Of a stretch of 64,000 bases of DNA, positions 45,571 to 54,590 are shown piece by piece. The DNA lies in contig NZ_JAFEIG010000020.1 of assembly GCF_017495225.1 (NCBI RefSeq), forward strand, positions 124,001-188,000, in the 5' to 3' direction. The DNA is from Daejeonella sp. GTDB lineage: Bacteria; Bacteroidota; Bacteroidia; Sphingobacteriales; Sphingobacteriaceae. Positions within the stretch are counted from its first letter, which is position 1. Each line of letters starts with the position of its first letter. A model generated the notes under the pieces. The model ran no database searches, was not told the origin of the DNA, and saw only the letters and a program-made list of their open reading frames with translations. The position numbers and the translations under genes were made by a program.

Positions 45571-46872
45571 TTATTCATTCACTGCTTTTTTATAAACCTC
45601 TAATGCTCTTTTTCTTCCAAACTCATGTTCCACAATTGGATTTAAGTAATCAACTCTAAAATCTTTAATCCAAGTTTTAATGTATTTTAATTTGGGATCA
45701 AATTTAAGTGTTTGCGCAGTCGGGTTAAAAATCCTGAAATATGGCGCAGAATCGCAACCACTACCTGCAGCCCATTGCCAATTTCCATTATTGGAAGATA
45801 GCTCAAAGTCCAATAGTTTTTGAGCGAAATAAGCCTCTCCCCAACGCCAATCAATTAGTAAATGTTTACATAAAAAACCTGCCGTAATCATACGAACACG
45901 ATTATGCATTAAACCAGTTTCATTCAATTGGCGCATTCCTGCATCTACAATTGGGTAGCCCGTTTCACCTTTACACCACTTTTCAAATTCAATTTCATTA
46001 TTTCGCCACTGAATTTTATCGTATTTTTTCTTGAAGCTTTCAGTTACAACATTTGGGAAATGATATAGGATCATCATGAAAAACTCGCGCCAAATCAATT
46101 CATTTAGCCATTTTTCATTCCATTTAATTCCTAATTTAACCAAATCACGCACACTTAAGGTGCCAAATCGTAGTTGAACACTAATTTGAGTAGTACCTTC
46201 TACAGAGGGTAAATTTCGGGTTTCTTCATAATTTTTTATTCTCTCTTCGGATATATTAAAACTATGAAAATCAATTTTTACATCTTCAAATCCAATGTCT
46301 TGCAAAGATGGGAATGGATTATTTTCCTCTTTTAATAAATTGGAAAGTAGATTTTCTGATGGATAAGTGATTAATGGAGTCTGCTGGAATTTCTCCTTCC
46401 ATTTACGAGAATAAGGTGTAAAAATGGTGTAAGGGGTACCATCCGACTTCATCACCTCCGATTTTTCAAAAATAACTTGATCTTTAAAAGTCTTAAATAA
46501 GATGTTTTTTGAAGATAAAATATTTGAAATTCTTGAATCTCGGGCAAATGCATATGGTTCGTAATCATGATTAGCATAAACTTCTTTTACATCAAATTGA
46601 CTAGTCAATTTTTCAAAAGCTTGTTCAACTTGATCATGAAATACATAAATTGAAGAGCCATGATTATTTAGCGATTCATTCATTTTCAGTAATGAATGGT
46701 GAATGAATGCTACTCTTTTATCTGTTTTATCATTGAGTTTTTCAAGAATATCTGGATCAAAGATAAAAATAGGTAAAACTGGATATTTACCACTCAAAGC
46801 CTGAAAAAAGGCATGGTTATCAATAAGTCTTAAATCTCTTCTAAACCAGCAGACACTAATTTCCTTTTTCAT
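45571..46872 (-). CDS. phrB: Deoxyribodipyrimidine photolyase (cryptochrome/photolyase family)
   Basis: 433 residues. N-terminal photolyase alpha/beta domain (1-125, VCWFRRDLRLIDNHAFFQAL). The FAD-binding helical domain has ELIWREFFMMILYHFPNV, YPIVDAGMRQLNETGLMHNRVRM and the WQWAAGSGCDSAPYFRIFNP block near the FAD and DNA lesion. The C-terminal IVEHEFGRKRALEVYKKAV is typical of CPD photolyases. It repairs UV-induced cyclobutane dimers using blue light. It is the last gene of a run beginning with crtI, fitting a light-stress role. Confidence 0.93.
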   Translation of the reverse strand: MKKEISVCWFRRDLRLIDNHAFFQALSGKYPVLPIFIFDPDILEKLNDKTDKRVAFIHHSLLKMNESLNNHGSSIYVFHDQVEQAFEKLTSQFDVKEVYANHDYEPYAFARDSRISNILSSKNILFKTFKDQVIFEKSEVMKSDGTPYTIFTPYSRKWKEKFQQTPLITYPSENLLSNLLKEENNPFPSLQDIGFEDVKIDFHSFNISEERIKNYEETRNLPSVEGTTQISVQLRFGTLSVRDLVKLGIKWNEKWLNELIWREFFMMILYHFPNVVTESFKKKYDKIQWRNNEIEFEKWCKGETGYPIVDAGMRQLNETGLMHNRVRMITAGFLCKHLLIDWRWGEAYFAQKLLDFELSSNNGNWQWAAGSGCDSAPYFRIFNPTAQTLKFDPKLKYIKTWIKDFRVDYLNPIVEHEFGRKRALEVYKKAVNE

Positions 46873-46893
46873 TAATTATTTAATTCAGTAAAA

Positions 46894-47823
46894 TTAATGG
46901 GAGTAAATTTCTTTAAGGGCTTCATCTAGCCCTGCATAACGAAACTTAAATCCGGCGTTTAGAAGTTTTTGGGATGATGTACGATTACTAATTAAAATAA
47001 CCTGACTCATTTCACCTAAAAGGGCTTTAAGAACAAATTCTGGCACTTTTATAGGCCAAACTGGACGAAATAGCGTTTTAGCCAATATTTTAGTGAATTC
47101 AAAGTTTGTTACTGGTATCGGACTACAAGCATTGTATGTGCCTTCCAATTTGGGATTTTCGATTGCTTTTTCGAATAATGCAAGTAGATCTGTCACGTGA
47201 ATCCAAGGCATCCATTGTTTTCCTGAACCTAGTGGAGCACCTAAAAATAAGCTTACCGGAGTTTCAAGTTTGGCTAGGGCTCCACCCTGCTTGGAAAGTA
47301 CAAGCCCAATTCTAAACTTAACCAATCTTACACCAAATTTATCACCCTCTTGTACTGCATTTTCCCATTGTTGGCAGCAATCAGCTAAAAAACCTGTTCC
47401 ATTACTGCTATCTTCAGTTAAGATTTCATCAGCACGATCACCATAAAAACCTACTGCTGAGGCAGATATAATCGTTTTAATGGGTGCTTTAGTCTCTTCA
47501 ATTGCTCTATAAAGCAATTTAGTAGACAAGACCCTACTATCAATAATGAGCTGCTTACGAGCCTTGGTCCATCGCTCCTCGGCAATACCCGCTCCTGCAA
47601 GGTGTATAATCGTATCTACTCCATCAAAAGCCTGATTATCAATAGTCTGATTGTCAATATCCCATTTAAAAACTTTAACACCTTTAATTTTATGTGGATT
47701 TCTTGAAAGAACTGAAACTTGATGCCCCTTTTCTAACAATATTCTGATCAATTTTGGCCCAATTAAACCACTAGCACCGGTAATTAAAATATTGTTTTTA
47801 GAATTTTGATCAGTTGTTTGCAT
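46894..47823 (-). CDS. TIGR01777-type SDR epimerase (SDR39U1/YfcH family)
   Basis: 309 residues. NAD(P)-binding ILITGASGLIGPKLIRILLEKGHQV, then DTIIHLAGAGIAEERWT, TIISASAVGFYG (catalytic Tyr-type region) and FRIGLVLSKQGGALAKL. The C-terminal DUF1731-like part (MSQVILISNRTSSQKLLNAGFKF) is characteristic. Substrate unknown. It is 21 bp before phrB in the transcript and 51 bp after the SRPBCC gene. SDR plus SRPBCC plus photolyase is a recurring set in light-responsive clusters. Confidence 0.88.
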   Translation of the reverse strand: MQTTDQNSKNNILITGASGLIGPKLIRILLEKGHQVSVLSRNPHKIKGVKVFKWDIDNQTIDNQAFDGVDTIIHLAGAGIAEERWTKARKQLIIDSRVLSTKLLYRAIEETKAPIKTIISASAVGFYGDRADEILTEDSSNGTGFLADCCQQWENAVQEGDKFGVRLVKFRIGLVLSKQGGALAKLETPVSLFLGAPLGSGKQWMPWIHVTDLLALFEKAIENPKLEGTYNACSPIPVTNFEFTKILAKTLFRPVWPIKVPEFVLKALLGEMSQVILISNRTSSQKLLNAGFKFRYAGLDEALKEIYSH

Positions 47824-47874
47824 AGGATGAAAAAGGCTTATGTTTTTATTAATAGATGCTATTCAAATATAAGT

Positions 47875-48342
47875 TTAAATTTCCTGCTTTGGAAACAATC
47901 TATTCAATGCTTGCTTTCTAAATTTAAAAATACTTTCTACTTTCTTTTTAACAAATAAAGCATGAGCAATATCACCTAAAAAGCCTAGCGGTAGCTCATA
48001 ATTTACATTATCTTTTACTAAAACGCCATCAATTGTTGACTCAAAAGAATGAGTATGTTCCCACATTTTATAAGGCCCTCTTAGCTGTCTGTCTGCAAAA
48101 AGATTGGGTTTATCAACTTTGTATATTTCAGTCCGCCATGGCAGTGGAATCCCTAAAATAGGCTTAACAGTATAATCAATTAATAAACCTTCATAAACCT
48201 CACGATCAGCGAGGTTTGTTTTTATTATAAAACTCATTTCGGGAGGAGTAATCTTAGAAAGATTTTTCGCTGATGAAAAGAATTCCCATGCTTGATCAAT
48301 TGTAATTGGTAATAGGTGTTCTGATTTTATGTTATAGATCAT
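47875..48342 (-). CDS. SRPBCC-family ligand-binding protein
   Basis: 155 residues of the START/Bet v1-like SRPBCC fold: LLPITIDQAWEFFSSAKNLSKITPPEMSF, then DYTVKPILGIPLPWRTEI, WEHTHSFESTIDGVLVKDNVNYELPLGFLGDIAHALFVKKKV. Such proteins carry a hydrophobic ligand in a helix-grip cavity, and close relatives sit beside TIGR01777 epimerases, as here. No catalytic residues are assignable. It starts 3 bp after the idi stop. Confidence 0.85.
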   Translation of the reverse strand: MIYNIKSEHLLPITIDQAWEFFSSAKNLSKITPPEMSFIIKTNLADREVYEGLLIDYTVKPILGIPLPWRTEIYKVDKPNLFADRQLRGPYKMWEHTHSFESTIDGVLVKDNVNYELPLGFLGDIAHALFVKKKVESIFKFRKQALNRLFPKQEI

Positions 48343-48345
48343 TGT

Positions 48346-48888
48346 CTAGTTAGATGTTAAATATTGTTTTAATTGTGGCATACAAATTTTCAACCAAGGG
48401 GTATATAAATCAGGATGAAGATTTATTTCTTTTTCTAAATCGTCTAAAGTAATATATCTCCAATCATTTACCTCTTTTGGATTTATTTGAGGATCTATAT
48501 CTGTATTACCAATGTAAACATGATCAAATTCATGCTCAGTTAATCCATTTGAAAATTCGAATTTATATAGAAAACTAAAGCTAAAATGCAAATTGGACTT
48601 CATCCCCATTTCCTCATATAATCTTCTATTACAGGCATCTAAAGTGCTTTCTCCTGGTCGTGGGTGACTACAGCAAGTATTTGTCCAGAGTCCCGGAGAA
48701 TGATATTTAATATTAGATCGTTGTTGAAGAAGCAGTTCGTTTTTAGAATTGAAGATAAATACAGAAAAAGCGCGATGTAGAATACCTTGAACATGGACAG
48801 ATAGCTTATCTTGTATTCCTATTTGATTATCATTTTCATCGACTAAAATTAATAGTTCATCTTGTCCATCAAAATACTGTTTATTCAT
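48346..48888 (-). CDS. idi: Isopentenyl-diphosphate delta-isomerase, type I
   Basis: 180 residues, Nudix fold. Catalytic Cys in LWTNTCCSHPRPGE at about residue 70 and the Nudix-like box LYEEMGM with the metal-binding Glu; HRAFSVFIFNSKNELLLQQRS and FDHVYIG are typical of type I IDI. Interconverts IPP and DMAPP, supplying the starter for GGPP and carotenoid synthesis. Located between the unknown secreted protein and the SRPBCC gene in the carotenoid run. Confidence 0.93.
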   Translation of the reverse strand: MNKQYFDGQDELLILVDENDNQIGIQDKLSVHVQGILHRAFSVFIFNSKNELLLQQRSNIKYHSPGLWTNTCCSHPRPGESTLDACNRRLYEEMGMKSNLHFSFSFLYKFEFSNGLTEHEFDHVYIGNTDIDPQINPKEVNDWRYITLDDLEKEINLHPDLYTPWLKICMPQLKQYLTSN

Positions 48889-48892
48889 TCAA

Positions 48893-49360
48893 TCAAGGAT
48901 ATTTTAATAGGTATGCGTTAATTATTTTCTTTAATTCTTGATCTTTTAATTCTGGAATTGATTTACTTAGAAACAGTTTATCAGCATTTTTTTCACCACT
49001 ATAATTTAGAAAGCTAGGAACACTTGTTTGAATGGTATATCTAAGAAATCGAAGTTCAATATTGGTATTATCAGATTTAATAGCACTTTCAAGCATATTT
49101 TTACCTTTTTTAAAATAGGATAGCTTGCTAAAAGGATTAAAAGCATGCTTAGCCATAATCATGGTAGCTCCACCCCTGTATCCATATAATAATGGATTAT
49201 TATTTTCATTATAAGGTACCAGAATTTTTATTAATTTATTACATGCCTCCTCATTATTTGTAGCTTGATGCAGCATTAGCCTAACATCCTTTATTCCAGG
49301 AATTTGAGCCTTAACAGTACTTCCAATAAGAAATAAAACAATAAAAAAATACTTTATCAT
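48893..49360 (-). CDS. Unknown secreted protein in the carotenoid operon
   Basis: 155 residues. A signal peptide MIKYFFIVLFLIGSTVKAQ is followed by about 135 residues with Ala/Lys/Leu-rich helices (KLIKILVPYNENNNPLLYGY, NMLESAIKSDNTNIELRFLRY) that resemble TPR or helical repeat units without a clear motif. No catalytic pattern. Its ATG overlaps the crtB stop (GTATGA), so it is translationally coupled to phytoene synthase. Periplasmic or outer-membrane location suggests a role in pigment handling rather than synthesis; that is inference. Confidence 0.8.
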   Translation of the reverse strand: MIKYFFIVLFLIGSTVKAQIPGIKDVRLMLHQATNNEEACNKLIKILVPYNENNNPLLYGYRGGATMIMAKHAFNPFSKLSYFKKGKNMLESAIKSDNTNIELRFLRYTIQTSVPSFLNYSGEKNADKLFLSKSIPELKDQELKKIINAYLLKYP

Positions 49361-50193
49361 ACCCTATTCATCTTACTTTGAAGCATACAATTAAGCATGA
49401 GTCCAAATTTTCTACCATTATTTATTCGTATTCTTTCGGTAAGAATGCGTTTAGCTGGAAGTTTTTGAATTTTATTGAACAGCGTTTTATAATAAACATA
49501 TGCTAGGTAAACACCTCCTTTTGATGATGAAGGGAGCATTTTTATCCCTTTAAGAGCCATATCAAAATCTTCTAAAATTTCCTTTTCAATAATTGCTTTT
49601 ACCTCACAAGTAAATTCAGAAATATCAACATTTGGAAAATAGCTTCTTCCTAATAATTGATAATCATCTTTAAGATCTCTTAAAAAGTTAACTTTTTGAA
49701 AGGCTGCGCCAAGTTTCATTGCATAAGGTTTCATCCTTTCATATTCGGCTTGATTACCACCTGTAAAAACGTGCAGGCACATCAAACCAACAACTTCAGC
49801 GGATCCTAAAATATATTGCTCATATTTTTCGGGGGTATATTCTACTTTTTCAAGATCCATTTCCATGCTATACATGAAGGTTTCGATTAGCTCTCTACCA
49901 ATATTATATTTATTTACAGCTTGTTGGAATGAATTTAAAATTGGGTTTAAAGAAATATGACTATCAATAGCAGTGAAAGTTTCTTCTTTAAATTTAAACA
50001 ATAAATGTTTTTTGTCGAAACCCTCAAAACTATCAACTATTTCATCAGCTAATCTCACGAAACCGTAAATTGAATAAACGGCATCACGTAAACTATTATC
50101 TAAAAAATAAATACCCATTGAAAAGCTAGTGCTATAGGCACGAGTAGTCATCTTACTAACTTCCACCGAAAGATTATCGTATAATAATTTCAT
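49357..50193 (-). CDS. crtB: Phytoene synthase
   Basis: 278 residues, squalene/phytoene synthase family. First Asp-rich motif DEIVDSF at about residue 52 and second motif RDLKDDYQLLGRSYFP at about 165-180, which bind the Mg-diphosphates. YSTSFSMGIYFLD at the N-terminus is typical. It joins two GGPP to phytoene at the inner membrane surface. It follows crtI by 4 bp and overlaps the next gene by 4 bp. Confidence 0.95.
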   Translation of the reverse strand: MKLLYDNLSVEVSKMTTRAYSTSFSMGIYFLDNSLRDAVYSIYGFVRLADEIVDSFEGFDKKHLLFKFKEETFTAIDSHISLNPILNSFQQAVNKYNIGRELIETFMYSMEMDLEKVEYTPEKYEQYILGSAEVVGLMCLHVFTGGNQAEYERMKPYAMKLGAAFQKVNFLRDLKDDYQLLGRSYFPNVDISEFTCEVKAIIEKEILEDFDMALKGIKMLPSSSKGGVYLAYVYYKTLFNKIQKLPAKRILTERIRINNGRKFGLMLNCMLQSKMNRV

Positions 50194-50197
50194 TTCT

Positions 50198-51670
50198 TTA
50201 CGATTTAAGTTCTTTTAATAACAATCCAGCGGCCACTTTTCCTGAAATAATGGAAGGTGGAACACCTGGTCCGGGTACAGTCAACTGACCTGTATAAAAC
50301 ATGTTTTTAATTTTCTTGTTTCTAATGCTCGGTTTTAAGATTGCTGTTTGCAACAAGGTATTTGCTAAACCGTAGGCATTGCCCTTGAAAGAGTTATAAT
50401 CAGACACAAAATCTTTAACACAAAATGATTTTTTATAATCAATATGCTCAGATATGTCCTGATGGATATGCTTTTCTAATCGCTCCATCATAACTTTAAA
50501 ATATTTTTCACGCAATTCCTCTGTATCTTCTAATCCAGGTGCTAAAGGCATCAAGAAAAATAAATTTTCATGGCCTTCAGGTGCAACAGAATCATCTGAT
50601 TGCGATGGACAACAAACATAAAATAAAGGCTTTGCAGGCCATTTTGGATCTTTATATATTTCTACTGAATGTAATTCTAAGTCCTCATCAAAAAATAAAG
50701 TATGATGTTGAAGATATTTAATTTTAGTCTTCAGTCCCACATAAAATATCAATGAAGATGGTGCAAAAATCTTCTTATCCCAGTAGGATTCTTTGTAATT
50801 ACGGTAAGATTCAGGTAATAACTTGCTTTCAACATGGTGATAATCAGCTGATGCTATAAGGGCGTCACAATCTATTTTTTCACCATTAACAAGAATACCA
50901 GTAGTTTTATTGCCTTCTACAAGGATTTTCTCAACAGCCGCATTGAAATGAAATTTAGCACCATTTCTCTTTGCTACTTCCATCATTCCTTTGATAACCT
51001 CTCCAAATCCACCTTCAGGATACCAAGTGCCAAGTTTTAGACCTGCATAATTCATTAAACTATAAAGTGCAGGAGTATCTTGTGGCATAGCTCCCAAGAA
51101 TAAAACAGGGAACTCCATTAAAGAAATCAATTTGGGATTGGTAAAATGACTTCGAACATGTTTCCTGAACGAACTAAATACTTGTAGCTTTAAAGCACCT
51201 TTAATTAGGTCTAAATCAGCAAATTCCATTAATGATAAGCCTGGCTTATAAACTAAGCTATTCATGCCCGTCTCATATTTAAACTGAGCTTCGTCCATGA
51301 ATTTTTGAAGTTTGTCTCCACTACCTGGTTCAATTGATTCAAACATTCTAATTAAATCAGAATATTTCTCTGGAACACTCATAGTTTCACCATGCGGAAA
51401 TACAACATCAAATGATGGATCTAGAAGCTTTAGTTTATAAAAATCTGAAACTTGATAACCAAAATCAGCGAAAAACTTTTCAAATACATCGGGCATCCAA
51501 TACCAACTCGGGCCCATATCAAAAACATAATCTTGTGTTTTTAATTGCCTTGCTCTTCCTCCGGCCGATTCATTTTTTTCGTATACATGAACATCATGTC
51601 CGGCGGCTGCAAGATATGCTGCAGTACTTAATCCTGAGAAACCAGAACCTATGACAATAATTTTAGACAT
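50198..51670 (-). CDS. crtI: Phytoene desaturase
   Basis: 490 residues. N-terminal FAD-binding IVIGSGFSGLSTAAYLAAAG and the ADP-ribose Glu in VYEKNESAGGRAR. C-terminal FYTGQLTVPGPGVPPSIISG is the CrtI/CrtN closing motif. It desaturates phytoene stepwise to neurosporene or lycopene at the membrane; the number of steps cannot be read from sequence. First gene of the crtI-crtB-unknown-idi-SRPBCC-SDR-phrB run. The 180-bp upstream gap holds a 12-bp palindrome but no clear promoter and no MerR-type regulator gene. Confidence 0.95.
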   Translation of the reverse strand: MSKIIVIGSGFSGLSTAAYLAAAGHDVHVYEKNESAGGRARQLKTQDYVFDMGPSWYWMPDVFEKFFADFGYQVSDFYKLKLLDPSFDVVFPHGETMSVPEKYSDLIRMFESIEPGSGDKLQKFMDEAQFKYETGMNSLVYKPGLSLMEFADLDLIKGALKLQVFSSFRKHVRSHFTNPKLISLMEFPVLFLGAMPQDTPALYSLMNYAGLKLGTWYPEGGFGEVIKGMMEVAKRNGAKFHFNAAVEKILVEGNKTTGILVNGEKIDCDALIASADYHHVESKLLPESYRNYKESYWDKKIFAPSSLIFYVGLKTKIKYLQHHTLFFDEDLELHSVEIYKDPKWPAKPLFYVCCPSQSDDSVAPEGHENLFFLMPLAPGLEDTEELREKYFKVMMERLEKHIHQDISEHIDYKKSFCVKDFVSDYNSFKGNAYGLANTLLQTAILKPSIRNKKIKNMFYTGQLTVPGPGVPPSIISGKVAAGLLLKELKS

Positions 51671-51763
51671 TATATGGTAGCGTAATTTTTAAATATAGTG
51701 ATTTTTTATATAAAAGATAAAGCTTATCAATAGGATTAAGATTTTCTTTCAATTGATTATTAT

Positions 51764-51775
51764 ATGTTGCAACAT
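51764..51775. repeat. 12-bp palindrome upstream of crtI
   Basis: ATGTTGCAACAT lies 94 bp upstream of the crtI ATG in the 180-bp gap before the lipoprotein gene. It has the form of a dimeric regulator site. Nothing else in this gap is recognised. Confidence 0.3.
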
Positions 51776-51850
51776 TTATTTAACACTAGAATAAAAATTC
51801 ATTTATACATAGTGATCATATTTTCCATAAATAATAGAATTAATAGACAG

Positions 51851-52252
51851 TTAATTCACTTTATTCCAATATTCTTCTACAATCATTCCATTTGGCAAAA
51901 CACCATTAATAGTAAGTTTACCTTCCACAATTTTAAATTTATAGAGGATTGTTAAGTCAGTATTTTGCGATGGTCTACTACTAAATTTACTAGTAATAAG
52001 CAATGTATCACCTTTAACTTCGTAAATCCCTGAATTGTATAATTCAGGTTCTCTGGATCCTTCAATTTTAAGCGCCTCGTAGCTTTTGGCACTATATGTT
52101 CTTTGCATTTTAAAATCAGAGGATGCTTTTTGTTCTCTACCATTATACAAGCCTCCATTATATTGCCAAGTTCCTTCTAACTGATTTTTAGAGCATGATG
52201 ATAAAACAAATAGAATAATTATGATGAGATTTAACTTAAATAATTGCTTCAT
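51851..52252 (-). CDS. Small lipocalin-like lipoprotein
   Basis: 133 residues. The signal sequence MKQLFKLNLIIIILFVLSSC ends in a lipobox (LSSC, lipid-modified Cys at residue 20). The mature part begins QLEGTWQYNGGLYNG, a pattern shared by lipocalin-like and META/DUF4488-type Bacteroidota proteins, with GIYEVKGDTLLIT and a WNKVN end. Probably attached to the inner or outer membrane. Function unknown. It starts 7 bp after the hemF stop. Confidence 0.78.
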   Translation of the reverse strand: MKQLFKLNLIIIILFVLSSCSKNQLEGTWQYNGGLYNGREQKASSDFKMQRTYSAKSYEALKIEGSREPELYNSGIYEVKGDTLLITSKFSSRPSQNTDLTILYKFKIVEGKLTINGVLPNGMIVEEYWNKVN

Positions 52253-52259
52253 GATTTTG

Positions 52260-53171
52260 TTAATGAGTCCATTTTATACCTTTTTTCAATAGATTAAGTG
52301 TTTTTTCTTCATCAGAACCCGATTTTGCTTTAAAATCATAAACCCAGTTTGCTTGAGGCGGAAGACTCATCAAGATTGATTCAATTCTCCCATTGGTTTC
52401 CAATCCGAATTTAGTTCCTGCATCATATACTAGGTTAAATTCAACATAGCGACTTCTACGTTGGTATTGCCAATTTTTATGTTCTTCCGTAAAAGATTTA
52501 TTTTTATTTCTTGCGATTAACTCAGAATAAACAGGCACAAAAGTTCTGCCCACAGCCTTTGAAAACTCGAAAATATCCTTCCATTCAAGTCCCGTAGATT
52601 GAGGGTTTAAACGGTCATAGAATATACCTCCAATACCCCTTGTTTCATCACGATGTTTAATAAAAAAATAATCGTCGGCCCATTTTTTAAATTTCGAATA
52701 GAAATCAGAATGGAACTTATCACAGGTAGCTTGCAGCGATTCATGGAAAAAACGCGCATCATCTTCTATCACATAATGTGGGGTAAGATCGATACCGCCG
52801 CCAAACCAAGACATCTCTTTTCCTGCTTCACCAGCCATTTCAAAATAGCGAATATTCATGTGAATTATTGGAACCCAAGGGTTTTTGGGATGAATTACAA
52901 TTGAAACACCAGTGGCAAAAAAATCATCTTCACTAACACCAAATGCTTTTTTTATGGCTTCAGGTAGTTTTCCATGAACAGCAGAAAAATTAACTCCCCC
53001 TTTTTCAAGCACATTGCCATTTTGAATAATGCGTGTTCTTCCTCCACCCCCACCATCTCTTTCCCAAAGTTCTTCAACAAATTTGGCTCCACCATCGGCA
53101 GTTTCTAAACCGGCACATATTTCATCCTGAATTAGCTGATATTGTTCAGCTATCTGTTCCTTGGTAATCAT
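52260..53171 (-). CDS. hemF: Oxygen-dependent coproporphyrinogen III oxidase
   Basis: 303 residues. MSWFGGGIDLTPHYVIEDDARFFH, RGIGGIFYDRLNP and RRSRYVEFNLVYDAGTKFGLETNGRIESILMSLPP are CPO signatures. It decarboxylates coproporphyrinogen III to protoporphyrinogen IX using O2, indicating aerobic haem synthesis. The lipoprotein gene follows 7 bp downstream. The MFS gene ends 64 bp upstream on the same strand. Confidence 0.96.
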   Translation of the reverse strand: MITKEQIAEQYQLIQDEICAGLETADGGAKFVEELWERDGGGGGRTRIIQNGNVLEKGGVNFSAVHGKLPEAIKKAFGVSEDDFFATGVSIVIHPKNPWVPIIHMNIRYFEMAGEAGKEMSWFGGGIDLTPHYVIEDDARFFHESLQATCDKFHSDFYSKFKKWADDYFFIKHRDETRGIGGIFYDRLNPQSTGLEWKDIFEFSKAVGRTFVPVYSELIARNKNKSFTEEHKNWQYQRRSRYVEFNLVYDAGTKFGLETNGRIESILMSLPPQANWVYDFKAKSGSDEEKTLNLLKKGIKWTH

Positions 53172-53235
53172 AGCTCAAAAGTGAGGTTTTTAAACAATAT
53201 GAAAAAAGAAAATCGTAGAAATCACATTTAAATGA

Positions 53236-54465
53236 TTAACTAATCTCAAGATAGTCTAAATCCTTACCAAAAGTTTCTTTCAATTGAGATAAAGCAATAA
53301 GAGCAATAATCAAGGATACAAATCCTACTAACAAAGCACTATTGATAATGCCCATACTTCCTTTCAAAGTGGTAAATGATAGGGTAGCAAGAACAAGAGA
53401 TCCACGTACAAAATTGGGTACCGTAGTTGTAACAGTGGCCCTTAAATTAGTCCCGAATTGCTCTGAAGCAATAGTAACAAAGGTTGCCCAATAACCAGAA
53501 GCAAAGCCTAAAAATAATGTTAGCCAAATAAATTGCTGCGAATTCATTCCTTCAGCATTCAGAAAAACAACAATACTCACTCCTGTTAGGAGCAAGAAAA
53601 TTAGCATTACTTTTTTTCTGGAACGCCACATCTGACTTAAAAAACCTGCCACAACATCCCCTAGAGCGATGCCGATATAACAATACATGATGCCCGTCCC
53701 AGCCGAAAGCGGATCAACAGCATTTAACTCTTTTCCAAATTCAGGTGAAAAAGTAACCAAAACACCAACAACAAACCAGAGCGGAATACCAATTAAGATG
53801 CAGCTTAAATATTTTTTAAATCTTTTGGCATCGGTAAAGAGCATAAATATGTTACCGCGACTTGCACCATCATTTTGCAGATTTTTAAACATTCCTGATT
53901 CTACAAGACTAACGCGCATAGCCAATAACATAAGTCCCATTACCCCACCAATAATATAGGAAGTCTCCCATGCAAAATGATCACCAATAATTGCAGCAGC
54001 CACCGCCCCCATCAATCCTACTCCAGCAACAATCATAGTACCATAACCTCGATTTTCTTTACTCATGGTTTCTGTAACCAAGGTTATTCCTGCTCCAAGC
54101 TCACCCGCTAGACCTATACCAGCAATAAAACGGATTACTGCGTAAGCTGGTACAGAGGTAACAAATCCATTAGCCAAATTAGCAACTGAATAAAGTAAAA
54201 TAGAACCAAAAAGAACACTTATTCTACCTTTTTTATCGCCCAAAACACCCCAGAGAATGCCTCCAATAAGCATTCCCATCATTTGGCTATTTATTAACAT
54301 AGCACCAACATCTAGTAAATCACTATCGGGAACACCCAAGCCTTTTAAACTTTTAATACGAATTACAGAAAAAAGAATGAGGTCATAGATATCAACAAAA
54401 TAGCCTAAAGCAGCCACCATGACTATCATTCTTACATTTTTTTTATTAGCAGCAATCTGATCCAT
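53236..54465 (-). CDS. MFS transporter (sugar/metabolite porter-like)
   Basis: 409 residues from the ATG at 54465; a TTG at 54486 would add seven residues. About 12 hydrophobic spans. GGILWGVLGDKKGRISVLFGS is the MFS loop 2-3 motif, and VIRFIAGIGLAGELGAGITLVTETMSKENRGYG matches metabolite:H+ or sugar-porter members. Inner-membrane symporter; substrate not evident. Divergent from the DUF4442 gene. Confidence 0.88.
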   Translation of the reverse strand: MDQIAANKKNVRMIVMVAALGYFVDIYDLILFSVIRIKSLKGLGVPDSDLLDVGAMLINSQMMGMLIGGILWGVLGDKKGRISVLFGSILLYSVANLANGFVTSVPAYAVIRFIAGIGLAGELGAGITLVTETMSKENRGYGTMIVAGVGLMGAVAAAIIGDHFAWETSYIIGGVMGLMLLAMRVSLVESGMFKNLQNDGASRGNIFMLFTDAKRFKKYLSCILIGIPLWFVVGVLVTFSPEFGKELNAVDPLSAGTGIMYCYIGIALGDVVAGFLSQMWRSRKKVMLIFLLLTGVSIVVFLNAEGMNSQQFIWLTLFLGFASGYWATFVTIASEQFGTNLRATVTTTVPNFVRGSLVLATLSFTTLKGSMGIINSALLVGFVSLIIALIALSQLKETFGKDLDYLEIS

Positions 54466-54590
54466 TTTTAAAATTTGAATCGACAATCTACAAACAAAAT
54501 TGAAAAAGAAGAAAAAAGCTTTAATTCAGCTATTGAGGCTTATTCAATGATAATTTTATTTATCAAGGCAATTTTAAGATATTTACAGAA

